Shown here: positions 1 to 7,832 of the stretch, in pieces
Numbering within the stretch: position 1 is the first letter of the stretch
How the letters are laid out: each line of letters opens with the position of its first letter
NCBI RefSeq assembly: GCF_000178975.2
Contig: NC_015064.1
Location: 1,736,001-1,800,000 of the forward strand
Origin: Granulicella tundricola MP5ACTX9
GTDB lineage: Bacteria > Acidobacteriota > Terriglobia > Terriglobales > Acidobacteriaceae
Length of the DNA: 64,000 nt
Reading direction: 5' to 3'
Notes under the pieces: model-generated
Database searches by the model: none
What the model saw: only the letters and a program-made list of their open reading frames with translations
Told to the model about the DNA's origin: nothing
Program-made: the position numbers and the translations under genes

Positions 1-120
1 CACAAACGTAATCTGCCCCGCACCCGCCTGTTCAATCCCGGCGATCCCTGTAATCTCGGTCTCGCCATCACCGCCCTGCAACGTAGCGCCCAGGCTTGCA
101 GCCAACTCAGAAAGCTTCAT
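1..120 (-). CDS. lpxD: UDP-3-O-acylglucosamine N-acyltransferase LpxD, N-terminal fragment
   Basis: Only the first 40 codons lie in the window; the gene runs off the left edge. The reverse-strand translation begins MKLSELAASLGATLQGDGET and continues with an ITGIAGIEQAG-type stretch and QITFV. This is the characteristic opening of the LpxD uridine-binding N-terminal domain. LpxD adds the N-linked 3-hydroxyacyl chain to UDP-3-O-acylglucosamine in lipid A synthesis, in the cytoplasm. The start is an ATG at 118-120, 23 bases after the stop of the preceding same-strand gene, so the two may be co-transcribed. The left-handed beta-helix acyltransferase repeats would lie outside the window and cannot be checked here. 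Confidence 0.85.
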   Translation of the reverse strand, partial: MKLSELAASLGATLQGGDGETEITGIAGIEQAGAGQITFV

Positions 121-143
121 GCAGAAATTGTAGTGGACTCTAC

Positions 144-692
144 TCAGCCCTCGGAATCAGACGATAGAGCAGGGAACAGATCGTCCTGTATCGACTCCGC
201 AGCCACCTTCACCACTCGGGCAGGCTTCGAAGGCGTCGTCACCACCCCCAGCACCTGCAACTGCGTCATCGCAGCCCTGGGCACAAACAGCCGTTGCGTA
301 TTGGACCTTATATCCGGCGGAATCAGATACACCCCCCGATCCTCCAGCAACCCATCCGCCAGCCCAATATCCAGCGCCGCCAACCCCTCCAGCACATCGC
401 CCCCGGCAAACTGAATCCGCACCCAAAGCCCCTCCGTTCGTGGCCGAGCCAGAAACGTCCGCCGAACCAGGTTCTCCGGGTCCACGGCATTATCCAGGTT
501 GAAGTCGCGCACGTAAGCCACATGCCTCACCTCGTCCAGCGCCAGCGTCTCCAGCCTCCCGGATAGGTCCAGCAGTTCAATCACAGGCAGACCGGTCTCC
601 ATGCCGCTCACGATCCCCATCAGCGGAAGATACCCCGCGTGGATCGTTTGATCGAGCATCCGGACAAGAACCTTCTTGCGTGAACTAGCCAT
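144..692 (-). CDS. Conserved hypothetical protein upstream of lpxD
   Basis: A soluble protein of about 182 residues with no signal peptide or membrane segment. It starts MASSRKKVLVRMLD and looks beta-rich, with alternating hydrophobic residues, ending in an acidic tail (DDLFPALSSDSEG). I do not recognise a named family with certainty; acidobacterial genomes carry similar short proteins of unknown role. A longer open frame starts six codons earlier at 710. That ATG lies inside a run of degenerate ATGACGGCTT repeats filling the upstream region, so I prefer the internal ATG at 692. Neither start has a clear ribosome binding site. The gene precedes lpxD by 23 bases on the same strand. Confidence 0.6.
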   Translation of the reverse strand: MASSRKKVLVRMLDQTIHAGYLPLMGIVSGMETGLPVIELLDLSGRLETLALDEVRHVAYVRDFNLDNAVDPENLVRRTFLARPRTEGLWVRIQFAGGDVLEGLAALDIGLADGLLEDRGVYLIPPDIRSNTQRLFVPRAAMTQLQVLGVVTTPSKPARVVKVAAESIQDDLFPALSSDSEG

Positions 693-695
693 AAG

Positions 696-806
696 TTGTA
701 AAGCCGTCATTCCATAAAGTCGTCATTCTTATCAAGCCGTCATCGCAAAGAAGCCATCATCGCAAAAAACCGTCATTCTGAGCGACGCTCAGAACCTCCG
801 TATTTG
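696..806. repeat. Degenerate ATGACGGCTT units plus a dispersed palindrome (family 1, copy 1)
   Basis: Read on the minus strand, this intergenic stretch holds about five units of 16-18 bases, each opening with ATGACGGYTT or a close variant. It then has a copy of the dispersed sequence TACGGAGGTTCTGAG-CG-TCGCTCAGAATGACG at 771-806. The core TTCTGAGC/GCTCAGAA forms a perfect stem. Near-identical copies lie at 15178-15212 and 60422-60455. The tandem units look like repeated growth from the palindrome's own ATGACG end. Confidence 0.75.
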
Positions 807-874
807 CCTTTGCATTTGCCCTAACTGCTTTAGGGGCACCACACCAAACAAAAATCGTACGCCAAGAACTTGTC

Positions 875-1333
875 TTACGCAGGCACCACATCGTCCTCTT
901 CAGCTAAGACGACAGTCCCCTGGTGGTAGAGAATGCGCCAGCCATCTCGGACACTCTGCCAGATTGTGGCTCGGCGGGTAAGACGATCTCCCTGCAGAAG
1001 CACATAGGTGATGAGGTAAGTGTCAGGGCCAAGCCGGCGGAGGGCGTAGTCCCAGCTTTTCCAGCCCAAGGAATCCGCAAAGACCGGAGGTTGGCCATAA
1101 AGGTCTTGCAGAATGAAATCGCGGCTGTACCGTCGGCCTGACGCCCCTACCTCCCAGTAGTCAGTCGCCGTAGATCGTTCGAAATCCGCCACGGAGGTCC
1201 CGAACTCTGGCGAATGAAAGATCGGCTCACGCCGGCGAAGCTCCTCAAGGATCGGCAGTAGTTCAGGCTCGGTATACGTGAAGACCGGATTCTTTTCCAC
1301 CACAGAATTATAGGCAGGCTGAGCCGTGCGCAA
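875..1333 (-). CDS. NTF2-like (DUF4440/SnoaL-type) small protein
   Basis: A 152-residue protein with the layout of a small NTF2-like fold. An N-terminal helical segment (LLPILEELRRREPIFH) is followed by strands, then the pair TYLITYVLLQG and WQSVRDGWRILYHQGT. That last pattern, an RxxxxW-x-G-WRI-YHQGT ending, is typical of DUF4440/SnoaL-like proteins, which range from ligand-binding domains to small enzymes. No catalytic role can be assigned. The 1333 start is TTG without a ribosome binding site; GTG codons at residues 11-12 are alternatives. The gene is divergent from the nucleotidyltransferase gene at 1557. Confidence 0.65.
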   Translation of the reverse strand: MRTAQPAYNSVVEKNPVFTYTEPELLPILEELRRREPIFHSPEFGTSVADFERSTATDYWEVGASGRRYSRDFILQDLYGQPPVFADSLGWKSWDYALRRLGPDTYLITYVLLQGDRLTRRATIWQSVRDGWRILYHQGTVVLAEEDDVVPA

Positions 1334-1556
1334 ACCAACATCTGTGCAACGGTCTCAGGAACTGCCCCATTGATCCCGGCGGCATTCTCGCACACCCAGC
1401 CCCGCACGCTGCAAAAAAGGTGCAAAAAAGCTGGCCAGAATGACACTTCTGTGTTACATTTGGGCTTTGCGCCGGACTGCTTGAATCGCTGTAAGTGTAT
1501 CATTTCCCTCGGGTTACGGCGATCGAGAGCTCGGCTCCTGGAGCGTACGTCGAGGT

Positions 1557-3521
1557 ATGGCCGACTATATCTACCTGCTCGAAAATCGTCTGTCCGCAGC
1601 TCAGCGAGCAGCCTTGCTTGCCGTTCGCGAGCTCGCCAAAGCGAAGAGCCTCACCCTGTTCCTCGTCGGGGGCGCTGTACGCGACCTGACCAGTGGCTCC
1701 CCCGTTCGTGATCTGGATGTAGTCGTTCAGGGGAACGCCCTCAAGCTCAACAAAGACATAGAGAAAGCCGGTGGAACCATCGTCGGCCAGTCCGACCTCG
1801 GACAAGCCCTCTTCGTCCGTTTTCCAGGCAGCGTTCGCATGGAGATCGGGAGCACCCTCTCGGTCACCTTTCCCAAACCCGGAAAACCCGTCCACAAGCC
1901 CGCCACCATCCTGGAAGACCTGCGCCGCCGCGACTTCACCGCCAACGCTATGGCTTTGTCGCTCAATGACGGCTCCTACGGCCTCCTCATGGACCCGCTC
2001 AACGGCGTCGCCGACATCGAAAACCGGCAGCTCCGCCTGGTCAGCAACTACGGCTTCATTGAGGACCCCATCCGCATGGTCCGCGCCGCACGTTACATGG
2101 CACGTCTCGGTTGGACCATGGATGAAAAGACCCAGTCCCGTTATGAGACCGGCCAGCAGGAAGGCTACATCTCCGCCCTCACTGACTTCCCGCGCGGCTA
2201 TGAGACGGAAGAGATCGTCCACGAGGAAGATCCGCTCCGCGTCCTGAATCGTCTTGAAGCCGAAGGCTGGATGAAGCACCTCGCACCCTACTGGACCGCC
2301 GCAAAGGTCAACGTCGCAGAGCTGGAACGTCTGCGCGAGACCCAGACCCAGCTCCAGATGCAGGGCATCCACCCTGATCCTGCCGCGGCCAACTTCCCCT
2401 TGCTCACCGCCAAGCTGACGCCCAAGGAACTCGAAACCCTCAAGGCCAGCTTCCCGCGCAAGGGTTTCGTCACCGAGATTGAAGCGCTCGAAGCCGAGTC
2501 GAAGGAGTTCGCCACACAGCTTGGCAGCAAGCTCGCCGTTCTGCCCTCCACCTCCTGGAAGATGATCTCCGCGGCTCCTGCTGAGTCCGTTCTCTGGACC
2601 GCCTTCTCCACCAAAAGCGGCCAGCTCCAGGCCAAGTTCAAGAGCTTTTACACCGAATGGCCCCAGGTTCGCCAGAAGATCCCTTACACGCTCATGCAGG
2701 AGATGCGCATCGTCAAGGAGCTCCCCATCTATGAGGAACTCCTGGAAAAGCTCTTCTTCGAGCTCATGGACGGCCATCTGCAGACGCCGGAGGAGATGAA
2801 GGCCTTCCTCGAGCCTTACTCGCCCCCCGCACCTCCGCCGCCCGTCAGCACCCGCCGCCTCAAGGCCGCCAAGGCGCCCAAGGGCCGTGCCAAGAAGGTC
2901 AAGGTCGTCGATGACGCGGAGGATGAAGATCTCGATCTGCCCGCAATCGCTCGGGTAACCGACTCGGACGACGACGACGATCCCACGCCGGACGCAGACC
3001 CGGATAGCGATGACGACTCCGGCTCTGACTCCGACAGCGATGACGACGAGGACATGGATGCCGACGAGCCAGCGCCCGTGAAGGCACCGGCTAAAGCCGC
3101 CAAAGCCGCCCCTCCAACCCCCGCCAAAAAGCAGGCTCCTCCTCCTCCGGTCAACGTGGCTGCGGTGAAGTCGAAGCCCGCACCGCCGCCGCCGGCGAAA
3201 AAAGCTGCACTCAAAACCGCCTTGAAAACAGCCTTGAAGACCGCCGCCAAAACCCCAGTCAAGGCTCCCGTGAAACTCGCAACCAAGACCGCCCCGCCCG
3301 CCAGGGCGGTCAAGGCGGTGAAGGCGGTCGCCAAGCCTGCACCCAAAAAGGCCGTTCCCGCCAAGCAGTCCGTCGTCAAAAAGGCGACACCCAAAAAAGC
3401 CGCCCCTCCCGCAAAGAAGTCAGTACCAGCCAAAAAGTCGGCCCCAGTCAAAAAAGTTCCGGCCAAAGCGGTCAAAGCTCCAGCCAAAAAAACACCCATA
3501 AAAGCTGGCAAAAAGCGCTAG
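1557..3521 (+). CDS. CCA-adding/poly(A) polymerase-family nucleotidyltransferase with long low-complexity tail
   Basis: Residues 1-420 form a class II nucleotidyltransferase. The motif GGAVRD lies at 38-43, catalytic RDLD at 51-54 (metal-binding D52 and D54), RRRDFTANA at 123-131, and EDPIRMVRAARY at 169-180, where the neck/body domains begin. Family members add CCA to tRNA 3' ends or poly(A) tails; sequence alone does not separate the two. Residues 451-504 are an almost pure Asp/Ser/Glu stretch. Residues 505-654 are Lys/Ala/Pro-rich with many AKK, KAP and PAKK repeats, like histone H1-type nucleoprotein tails. A usual family member stops near 420-470, so the tail adds about 200 residues. A GAGG lies only one base before the ATG, leaving the start slightly uncertain. 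Confidence 0.85.
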   Translation: MADYIYLLENRLSAAQRAALLAVRELAKAKSLTLFLVGGAVRDLTSGSPVRDLDVVVQGNALKLNKDIEKAGGTIVGQSDLGQALFVRFPGSVRMEIGSTLSVTFPKPGKPVHKPATILEDLRRRDFTANAMALSLNDGSYGLLMDPLNGVADIENRQLRLVSNYGFIEDPIRMVRAARYMARLGWTMDEKTQSRYETGQQEGYISALTDFPRGYETEEIVHEEDPLRVLNRLEAEGWMKHLAPYWTAAKVNVAELERLRETQTQLQMQGIHPDPAAANFPLLTAKLTPKELETLKASFPRKGFVTEIEALEAESKEFATQLGSKLAVLPSTSWKMISAAPAESVLWTAFSTKSGQLQAKFKSFYTEWPQVRQKIPYTLMQEMRIVKELPIYEELLEKLFFELMDGHLQTPEEMKAFLEPYSPPAPPPPVSTRRLKAAKAPKGRAKKVKVVDDAEDEDLDLPAIARVTDSDDDDDPTPDADPDSDDDSGSDSDSDDDEDMDADEPAPVKAPAKAAKAAPPTPAKKQAPPPPVNVAAVKSKPAPPPPAKKAALKTALKTALKTAAKTPVKAPVKLATKTAPPARAVKAVKAVAKPAPKKAVPAKQSVVKKATPKKAAPPAKKSVPAKKSAPVKKVPAKAVKAPAKKTPIKAGKKR

Positions 3522-3834
3522 ATAAATTATTTTTCGCAGATTTCGGGCCAAATTCGCGTGTCAAGCCCCAAAAAGGGTTAAGTCCTACATTCCAAAGGAA
3601 ATAGAGTTGGGGTATTAGGTCGCTGAAAATGCTATAATAGAAGCAGAAGAGAAAAAGCCTCGACCCAACCGGTCGGGGCTTTTCTGTTGGATCAATATGA
3701 GACCAATTTTTTGATGTCTGGACCTAACTCTCATTTTTTGAATACTTTGAATCAAAACAGGGGGAAGGGGGGGTACCTCCTGGAACGAAAACGATCCTCC
3801 CGCATCCTGCATCCAAGCGGACTGAGGTGAACAG
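3522..3834. other. Non-coding spacer with composite repeat (copy A), -10 box and hairpin
   Basis: The spacer between the nucleotidyltransferase and the flavin reductase holds no convincing gene. From left to right it contains GCGTGTCAAGCCCC (near 3555-3568), GGGTTAAGTCCTACATTCC, a perfect TATAAT at 3633-3638, a terminator-like hairpin at 3653-3683, and the reverse complement of a GGTACCCC...TTAGGTC-GGAC block at 3716-3780. The same modules recur at 9349-9514 and partly at 55602-55880. AGGTGA at 3825-3830 is the ribosome binding site of the gene that follows. Confidence 0.7.
3653..3683 (+). terminator. Rho-independent terminator-like hairpin after the nucleotidyltransferase gene
   Basis: A 13-bp stem (AAAAGCCTCGACC paired with GGTCGGGGCTTTT, one G-T wobble) encloses a 5-base loop and ends in TTTTC. 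It lies 131 bases after the stop codon. TATAATAGAAGCAGAAGAG immediately precedes it, so it could also terminate a very short transcript begun at that -10 box. Confidence 0.7.
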
Positions 3835-4437
3835 ATGGTCGTAGCAGTTCTTCTAGGTTCAGTCCGGTCAGACAGGGTCGGTGAGCGCGTCGCAAAGTGG
3901 GTCATCGCAGAGCTCGAGTCACGCGGGCACGAGGCTGTCCTCGTCGATCCCATGACCCTCAAACTCCCACTCCTCGACCGCATGTGGAAGGAAGTCAAAA
4001 ACGAGAAGGGTAGTGAGCACGCCGAACTCAAAGCCAAGCTCCAGCCCCTAGCCGAGCTCTACCAGCGTGCCGACGGCTTCGCCATCGTCACCGCCGAGTA
4101 CAACCACAGCGCCCCGCCCGCGCTCGTCAACCTCATCGACTACTTCCTGGAGGAGTACTTCTACCGCCCCTCCGCTATCGTCTGCTACTCCGCCACTCCG
4201 TTTGGAGGCGTCCGCGCCGCCGTCCAACTCCGCTCGCTCCTGGCGGAGGTCGGCATGGGCTCTATCCCCACCCTCCAGCCCGTCCCCGCTGCCGGAGACG
4301 CCCTGAGCGCGGAGGGGGTACCCCTCACCCAGCAGCTGGCCGAAAAATCCGGCAAGTTCTTCGACGAGTTTGAGTGGTATATGAGAGCCCTCGCGGCAGA
4401 GCGCAAGCGCGGTACCCCTACCGGAACCGCCGCATAG
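3835..4437 (+). CDS. NADPH-dependent FMN reductase (flavodoxin-like fold)
   Basis: A 200-residue flavodoxin-like oxidoreductase. The N-terminal VAVLLGSVRSDRVG is the phosphate-binding GSxR loop for FMN. TAEYNHS around residue 84 is the second flavin-contact motif of this family, and SATPFGGVRAA follows near 122. Such enzymes reduce FMN, quinones or azo dyes with NAD(P)H in the cytoplasm. Length is normal for the family. The start is supported by AGGTGA five bases upstream. The last 20 bases overlap, in antisense, the small gene ending at 4418. The physiological substrate cannot be deduced from the neighbours. Confidence 0.88.
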   Translation: MVVAVLLGSVRSDRVGERVAKWVIAELESRGHEAVLVDPMTLKLPLLDRMWKEVKNEKGSEHAELKAKLQPLAELYQRADGFAIVTAEYNHSAPPALVNLIDYFLEEYFYRPSAIVCYSATPFGGVRAAVQLRSLLAEVGMGSIPTLQPVPAAGDALSAEGVPLTQQLAEKSGKFFDEFEWYMRALAAERKRGTPTGTAA

Positions 4438-4615
4438 CCAACACCGCCCCGGCGAACACCCCCGCCCCGGCCAGCATCATGAACGTAATCCCCCGGCGAT
4501 ACGCAACCTGCGTCCGCGCCGGGGTCTGCCCCACCGCCTCCCGGCACTGACTACACCCCTGCCCATAAAGCACGGGGGGGCACATCAGCATCAGCACCAC
4601 AAAAAACCGAATCAC
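4418..4615 (-). CDS. Small membrane/secreted protein at the end of the cytochrome oxidase operon
   Basis: A 65-residue protein with a GTG start overlapping the coxC stop codon (GTGA), a sign of translational coupling; there is no separate ribosome binding site. It has an N-terminal hydrophobic segment (MIRFFVVLMLMCPP), which could be a signal peptide, then a CSQC motif near residues 21-24, then a C-terminal membrane helix (ITFMMLAGAGVFAGAVLAM) and a basic end (RRFR). The CxxC pair and position suggest a role in oxidase assembly or copper/thiol handling, but that is inference. A longer in-frame ATG exists inside coxC (4672), but the overlap start fits better. Confidence 0.6.
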   Translation of the reverse strand: MIRFFVVLMLMCPPVLYGQGCSQCREAVGQTPARTQVAYRRGITFMMLAGAGVFAGAVLAMRRFR

Positions 4616-5382
4616 TGGAACAGCGCAAGCAGCGCAAACAGGCCGAGCCACAAGATTCCCATCGAGTGCCAATACCAGGCCGCACAGTCCACCATGATCT
4701 GCCGGTTCTCAACCACCTTAGATAACCCCAGCCCCAGCAGCGCCGCAAACAGCGCCAACACCCCCACCACCAGGTGGAACCCATGAATCCCCGTAATCAG
4801 AAAAAACGAGTGGCTGCTCGGGTTCGAGTTATAGAACACATGCTCCGCCCCAAGCTGCCGCCAGGCCACAACCTGACCCACCAGAAACACACACCCCAAT
4901 ACGACGGTGGCCACAAGCCACGGCATGGCCCGCCGCGAGGTAGGCTTTCCCAACCCCAGCCACTCATCCATCACATCCATCTCCCGGAACATATGCCGCC
5001 GGGCCACCTCCACGGTAATGGAGCTAAGCACCAGCACCAGCGTATTCAGCCAGAGGAGGGGGGGGATGGCCGTAGGCAGCCACTCATTGATAAACCGAGC
5101 GTTTGCGTCGAAGTGTCCTGAGCCTTGTGACACGAAGAAGACGCTGACAATCGCCACGAAGAACATGAAGACGGCCGAAAGCGCGAAGAACAGCCCAAGC
5201 CGGTAACGATCAAGTCGCTCCCTTGGACTCCGTCGCCCGCGTCGCCGGTCGTTCCAGTTATCCGGGTCCCCGCCACCCCCTGTGCGCTTGTCCGTAGGTG
5301 GCCGGCGCCCCCCGCCATGGTCGCCATCTTCGAGATCCCGCCGTTTGCGTTCGATTTCGTTGGGAGTGATGACTGCTGGCAT
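4612..5382 (-). CDS. ctaE: Cytochrome c oxidase subunit III
   Basis: A 256-residue heme-copper oxidase subunit III. Residues 1-60 are an Arg/Gly/Asp-rich, probably disordered cytoplasmic extension. Five hydrophobic segments follow: LGLFFALSAVFMFFV, the region around PPLLWLNTLVLVLSS, MPWLVATVVLGCVFLV, the helix holding HSFFLITGIHGFHLVVG, and WYWHSMGILWLGLF at the C-terminus. The ITGIHGFHL and AWYWHS signatures are typical of subunit III. It stabilises the catalytic subunit I in the inner membrane. AGGAG lies seven bases before the ATG. It follows ctaD by 48 bases and overlaps the small downstream gene by three. Confidence 0.92.
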   Translation of the reverse strand: MPAVITPNEIERKRRDLEDGDHGGGRRPPTDKRTGGGGDPDNWNDRRRGRRSPRERLDRYRLGLFFALSAVFMFFVAIVSVFFVSQGSGHFDANARFINEWLPTAIPPLLWLNTLVLVLSSITVEVARRHMFREMDVMDEWLGLGKPTSRRAMPWLVATVVLGCVFLVGQVVAWRQLGAEHVFYNSNPSSHSFFLITGIHGFHLVVGVLALFAALLGLGLSKVVENRQIMVDCAAWYWHSMGILWLGLFALLALFQ

Positions 5383-5430
5383 GGGAGACTCCTGAACTTT
5401 GCGCTCGGTGGGAACGATCCTGTAAAAAGC

Positions 5431-7110
5431 TTACTCCGCTTTCGCCGCTTCGGCCCACTGAGGTTGGAAGCTCTGACTCCCAACGCGCTCATCATACTCG
5501 CAAGGCCCACAGTGGACGGAGATTTGTGCATTGGATGCAAGACTAGCGGGAATCCATTCAAGCGTGGTCGCGCCCCATGGATTCTCCGGTGCCGGAGCCC
5601 CGCAGCGCAGGCTGCGCGCCAGGTTGAAGAGGAAGATCAGCTGTGACGCAATCAGGAAGACGGCCGCGTAGGTCACGTGCTTCTGGATCGGCATAGCCCG
5701 CGCCAGAAGCGTGGTTGCGGCGTTCTGAATCCCGTTTAGTTGGGAGTAATGGCGGGGATTTCCCATGAGCCCGGCGAGATGCATCGGCAGAAAGGTGGCA
5801 TACGCCCCCACAAGCGTCAGCCAGAAGTGCCAGCGCCCGAGACGTTCGTTCATCAAGCGTCCACAGACCAAGGGAAACCAATAGTAAGTTGCGGCGAAGA
5901 GTCCGAAGATGCCCGCCATCGCCATGATCAGGTGGAAGTGCGCGACGACAAAATATGTGTTGTGCAGATACTGATCGAGAATCGGTTGGGCAAGGATCGG
6001 ACCAGTCAACCCACCGGCAATGAATAAAGAGACAAAGCCAAGCGAAAACAGCATTGGCGTCGAATAGTTCGGACGGGATTGCCAAGTTGTGGCCAGCCAA
6101 CTCAACACCTTCGCCGCTGAAGGCAGGGCAATCGCCATTGTTGAGATGGAGAAAGCGGTTCCGGCGAAGGGGTTCAACCCGGCCACAAACATGTGATGCC
6201 CCCAGACAAGAATCCCCAGAAACCCGATCAGCAGGGTGGTTGTGATCATGGTTCGGTAGGCAAAGACCCGCCGCCGACTAAAGTTCGCCAGTAGCATCGA
6301 GGTCAATCCCATCCCGGGAAGGATGGCGATGTAGACCTCCGGGTGCCCAAAGAACCAGAACAGGTGAAGCCACAGCAGCGGCGACCCGTTGCCTGAGCGA
6401 TGAAGGGTACCGTTGACCAGATCGCCTGCAGGCAGGAAGAAGCTGGTGCCGGCATGACGATCCATGAACAGTAAAGTCAAGGCGGCAAGCAAGACTGAGA
6501 AGGCGATAACCGAGAGGATCGCGGCAGTAAACCACGCCCACACGGTCAGTGGCAGCCGCTCCCACGTCATCCCCTCGCAACGTCGAGTCACGATGGTCGT
6601 CAGAGTGTTGACCGAGGAGAAGATGGAGCCGATTCCGAAGAGGCCTATCGAGGCGAGCCAAAGATCCATGCCCAACCCTTGTCCAGGCCCGGCCGACGCT
6701 ACAGCCGAAAGCGGCGGGTAGGCAGTCCAGCCGGAGATGGCGGCCCCGCCCTGAACAAACGATGAGGCAAGCAAAGTTAGAAGAGCGGTTGCCGTGAAGC
6801 AGAAACCCAGTGCGTTCAGCAGTGGGAAGGCCATACTTCGTGCTCCGATCTGAGCCGGCAGAATGAGGTTGCCAAAGCCAGCCTGGGGTGCAGTCGTCAG
6901 AACGAAGAAGAGCATCAGGGTGCCGTGGATCGTTACCAGCGCAAGATAGTCTTCTGGCTTGATCGGTCCAAACAGCGGCAGAACACGGTTAGGCCAGACC
7001 AAATGGACGCGCATCAGCAGGGAAAGAAACGTGCCGATCGCCACCGCGATCAGGGCCAGAACGAGATAGGACAGGCCAATCGTCCGATGGTCGGTGCGGA
7101 AGATCTTCAT
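5431..7110 (-). CDS. ctaD: Cytochrome c oxidase subunit I
   Basis: The catalytic heme a/a3-CuB subunit of an aa3-type terminal oxidase, with about 12 membrane helices in 559 residues. Ligand residues visible are the heme a histidine in VTIHGTLM, the CuB His and cross-linked Tyr in FFGHPEVYI, the CuB pair in WGHHMF, and the heme a3/heme a histidines in VVAHFHLIM. It ends with the NPWGATTLEW segment seen in many bacterial subunits I. I placed the start at the ATG overlapping the ctaC stop (ATGA, 7107-7110), giving MKIFRTDHRTIG; the frame stays open 11 codons further upstream inside ctaC. It reduces oxygen and pumps protons. Confidence 0.95.
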   Translation of the reverse strand: MKIFRTDHRTIGLSYLVLALIAVAIGTFLSLLMRVHLVWPNRVLPLFGPIKPEDYLALVTIHGTLMLFFVLTTAPQAGFGNLILPAQIGARSMAFPLLNALGFCFTATALLTLLASSFVQGGAAISGWTAYPPLSAVASAGPGQGLGMDLWLASIGLFGIGSIFSSVNTLTTIVTRRCEGMTWERLPLTVWAWFTAAILSVIAFSVLLAALTLLFMDRHAGTSFFLPAGDLVNGTLHRSGNGSPLLWLHLFWFFGHPEVYIAILPGMGLTSMLLANFSRRRVFAYRTMITTTLLIGFLGILVWGHHMFVAGLNPFAGTAFSISTMAIALPSAAKVLSWLATTWQSRPNYSTPMLFSLGFVSLFIAGGLTGPILAQPILDQYLHNTYFVVAHFHLIMAMAGIFGLFAATYYWFPLVCGRLMNERLGRWHFWLTLVGAYATFLPMHLAGLMGNPRHYSQLNGIQNAATTLLARAMPIQKHVTYAAVFLIASQLIFLFNLARSLRCGAPAPENPWGATTLEWIPASLASNAQISVHCGPCEYDERVGSQSFQPQWAEAAKAE

Positions 7111-7829
7111 GGCTGCACCGCCGCTTCTTTGGCACGAAGCCATGCTGCAAACTCTTCAGGTGGCAACACTCTCAGGTTGGCGGTCATACGGTAGTGGCCG
7201 AGTCCGCACAGTTGGGTGCAGAGGATGGCGTACGTACCGGGTACGGAGGGGGTGAAGTGGATGTGGATGGACTGGCCCGGGACGGCGTTCTGCTTCACCC
7301 GCATGGCAGGAACCGAGAAGCCGTGGATGACGTCCTGGGCGTGGAGGTGCAGGTCCACCTCCCGGCCAGCGGGTAGTACCAACTCTGAGGTGACCAGGTC
7401 GTCCTTGGCGGTGGGGTCCGTGGGGTCCAGGCCCAGGGGGTTGCCGTTGCCGGGCTCGGCCAACTCTGGCCGGGTGCGGCCGAAGGCGTAGTCCTTGCCG
7501 GGGTAACGGAAGTACCAGGCGAACTGCATGCCGGTGGCTTCCACCTGGAGGGCGGAAGGGGCCGCGCCGACGTAGCGGGTGGCGGCCCAGAGGCGCTCGG
7601 CGCGGAGGGTGAGGAAGGCGAAGAGGATCGCCAGCGCGGTTAGCGGGATGTACTCGATCAGGTTGCTGGAGCGGGCTTCAGCGCGGCGACGGAGGAGCAG
7701 ACCGACGAAGAGGATTAGGTGAGCCAGCGTGAGGAGTGCCACCGCGATCCAAAGATTGAGTGAGAGGTGGCTGTCCAGGGGGGCACCCTGGGTGGAGGCG
7801 TTGGGGGGGAGGTACCAGCCGGGGGACAC
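7107..7829 (-). CDS. ctaC: Cytochrome c oxidase subunit II
   Basis: A 240-residue CuA subunit that accepts electrons from cytochrome c and passes them to subunit I. Two N-terminal membrane helices (LWIAVALLTLAHLILFVG and IPLTALAILFAFLTL) precede a periplasmic cupredoxin domain. CuA ligands are visible as the His in VIHGFSVP and the cluster CTQLCGLGHYRM, with two Cys, His and Met correctly spaced. There is no classic cleaved signal peptide and no C-terminal cytochrome c domain. The start lies three bases after the HEAT-protein stop, and the stop overlaps the ctaD start by four bases, so the genes are tightly coupled. Confidence 0.93.
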   Translation of the reverse strand: MSPGWYLPPNASTQGAPLDSHLSLNLWIAVALLTLAHLILFVGLLLRRRAEARSSNLIEYIPLTALAILFAFLTLRAERLWAATRYVGAAPSALQVEATGMQFAWYFRYPGKDYAFGRTRPELAEPGNGNPLGLDPTDPTAKDDLVTSELVLPAGREVDLHLHAQDVIHGFSVPAMRVKQNAVPGQSIHIHFTPSVPGTYAILCTQLCGLGHYRMTANLRVLPPEEFAAWLRAKEAAVQP

Positions 7830-7832
7830 CGG

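Noticed and set aside
1500..2777. A 425-residue minus-strand frame opposite the nucleotidyltransferase
   Set aside because: It overlaps a protein with a complete catalytic motif set and shows only antisense composition.
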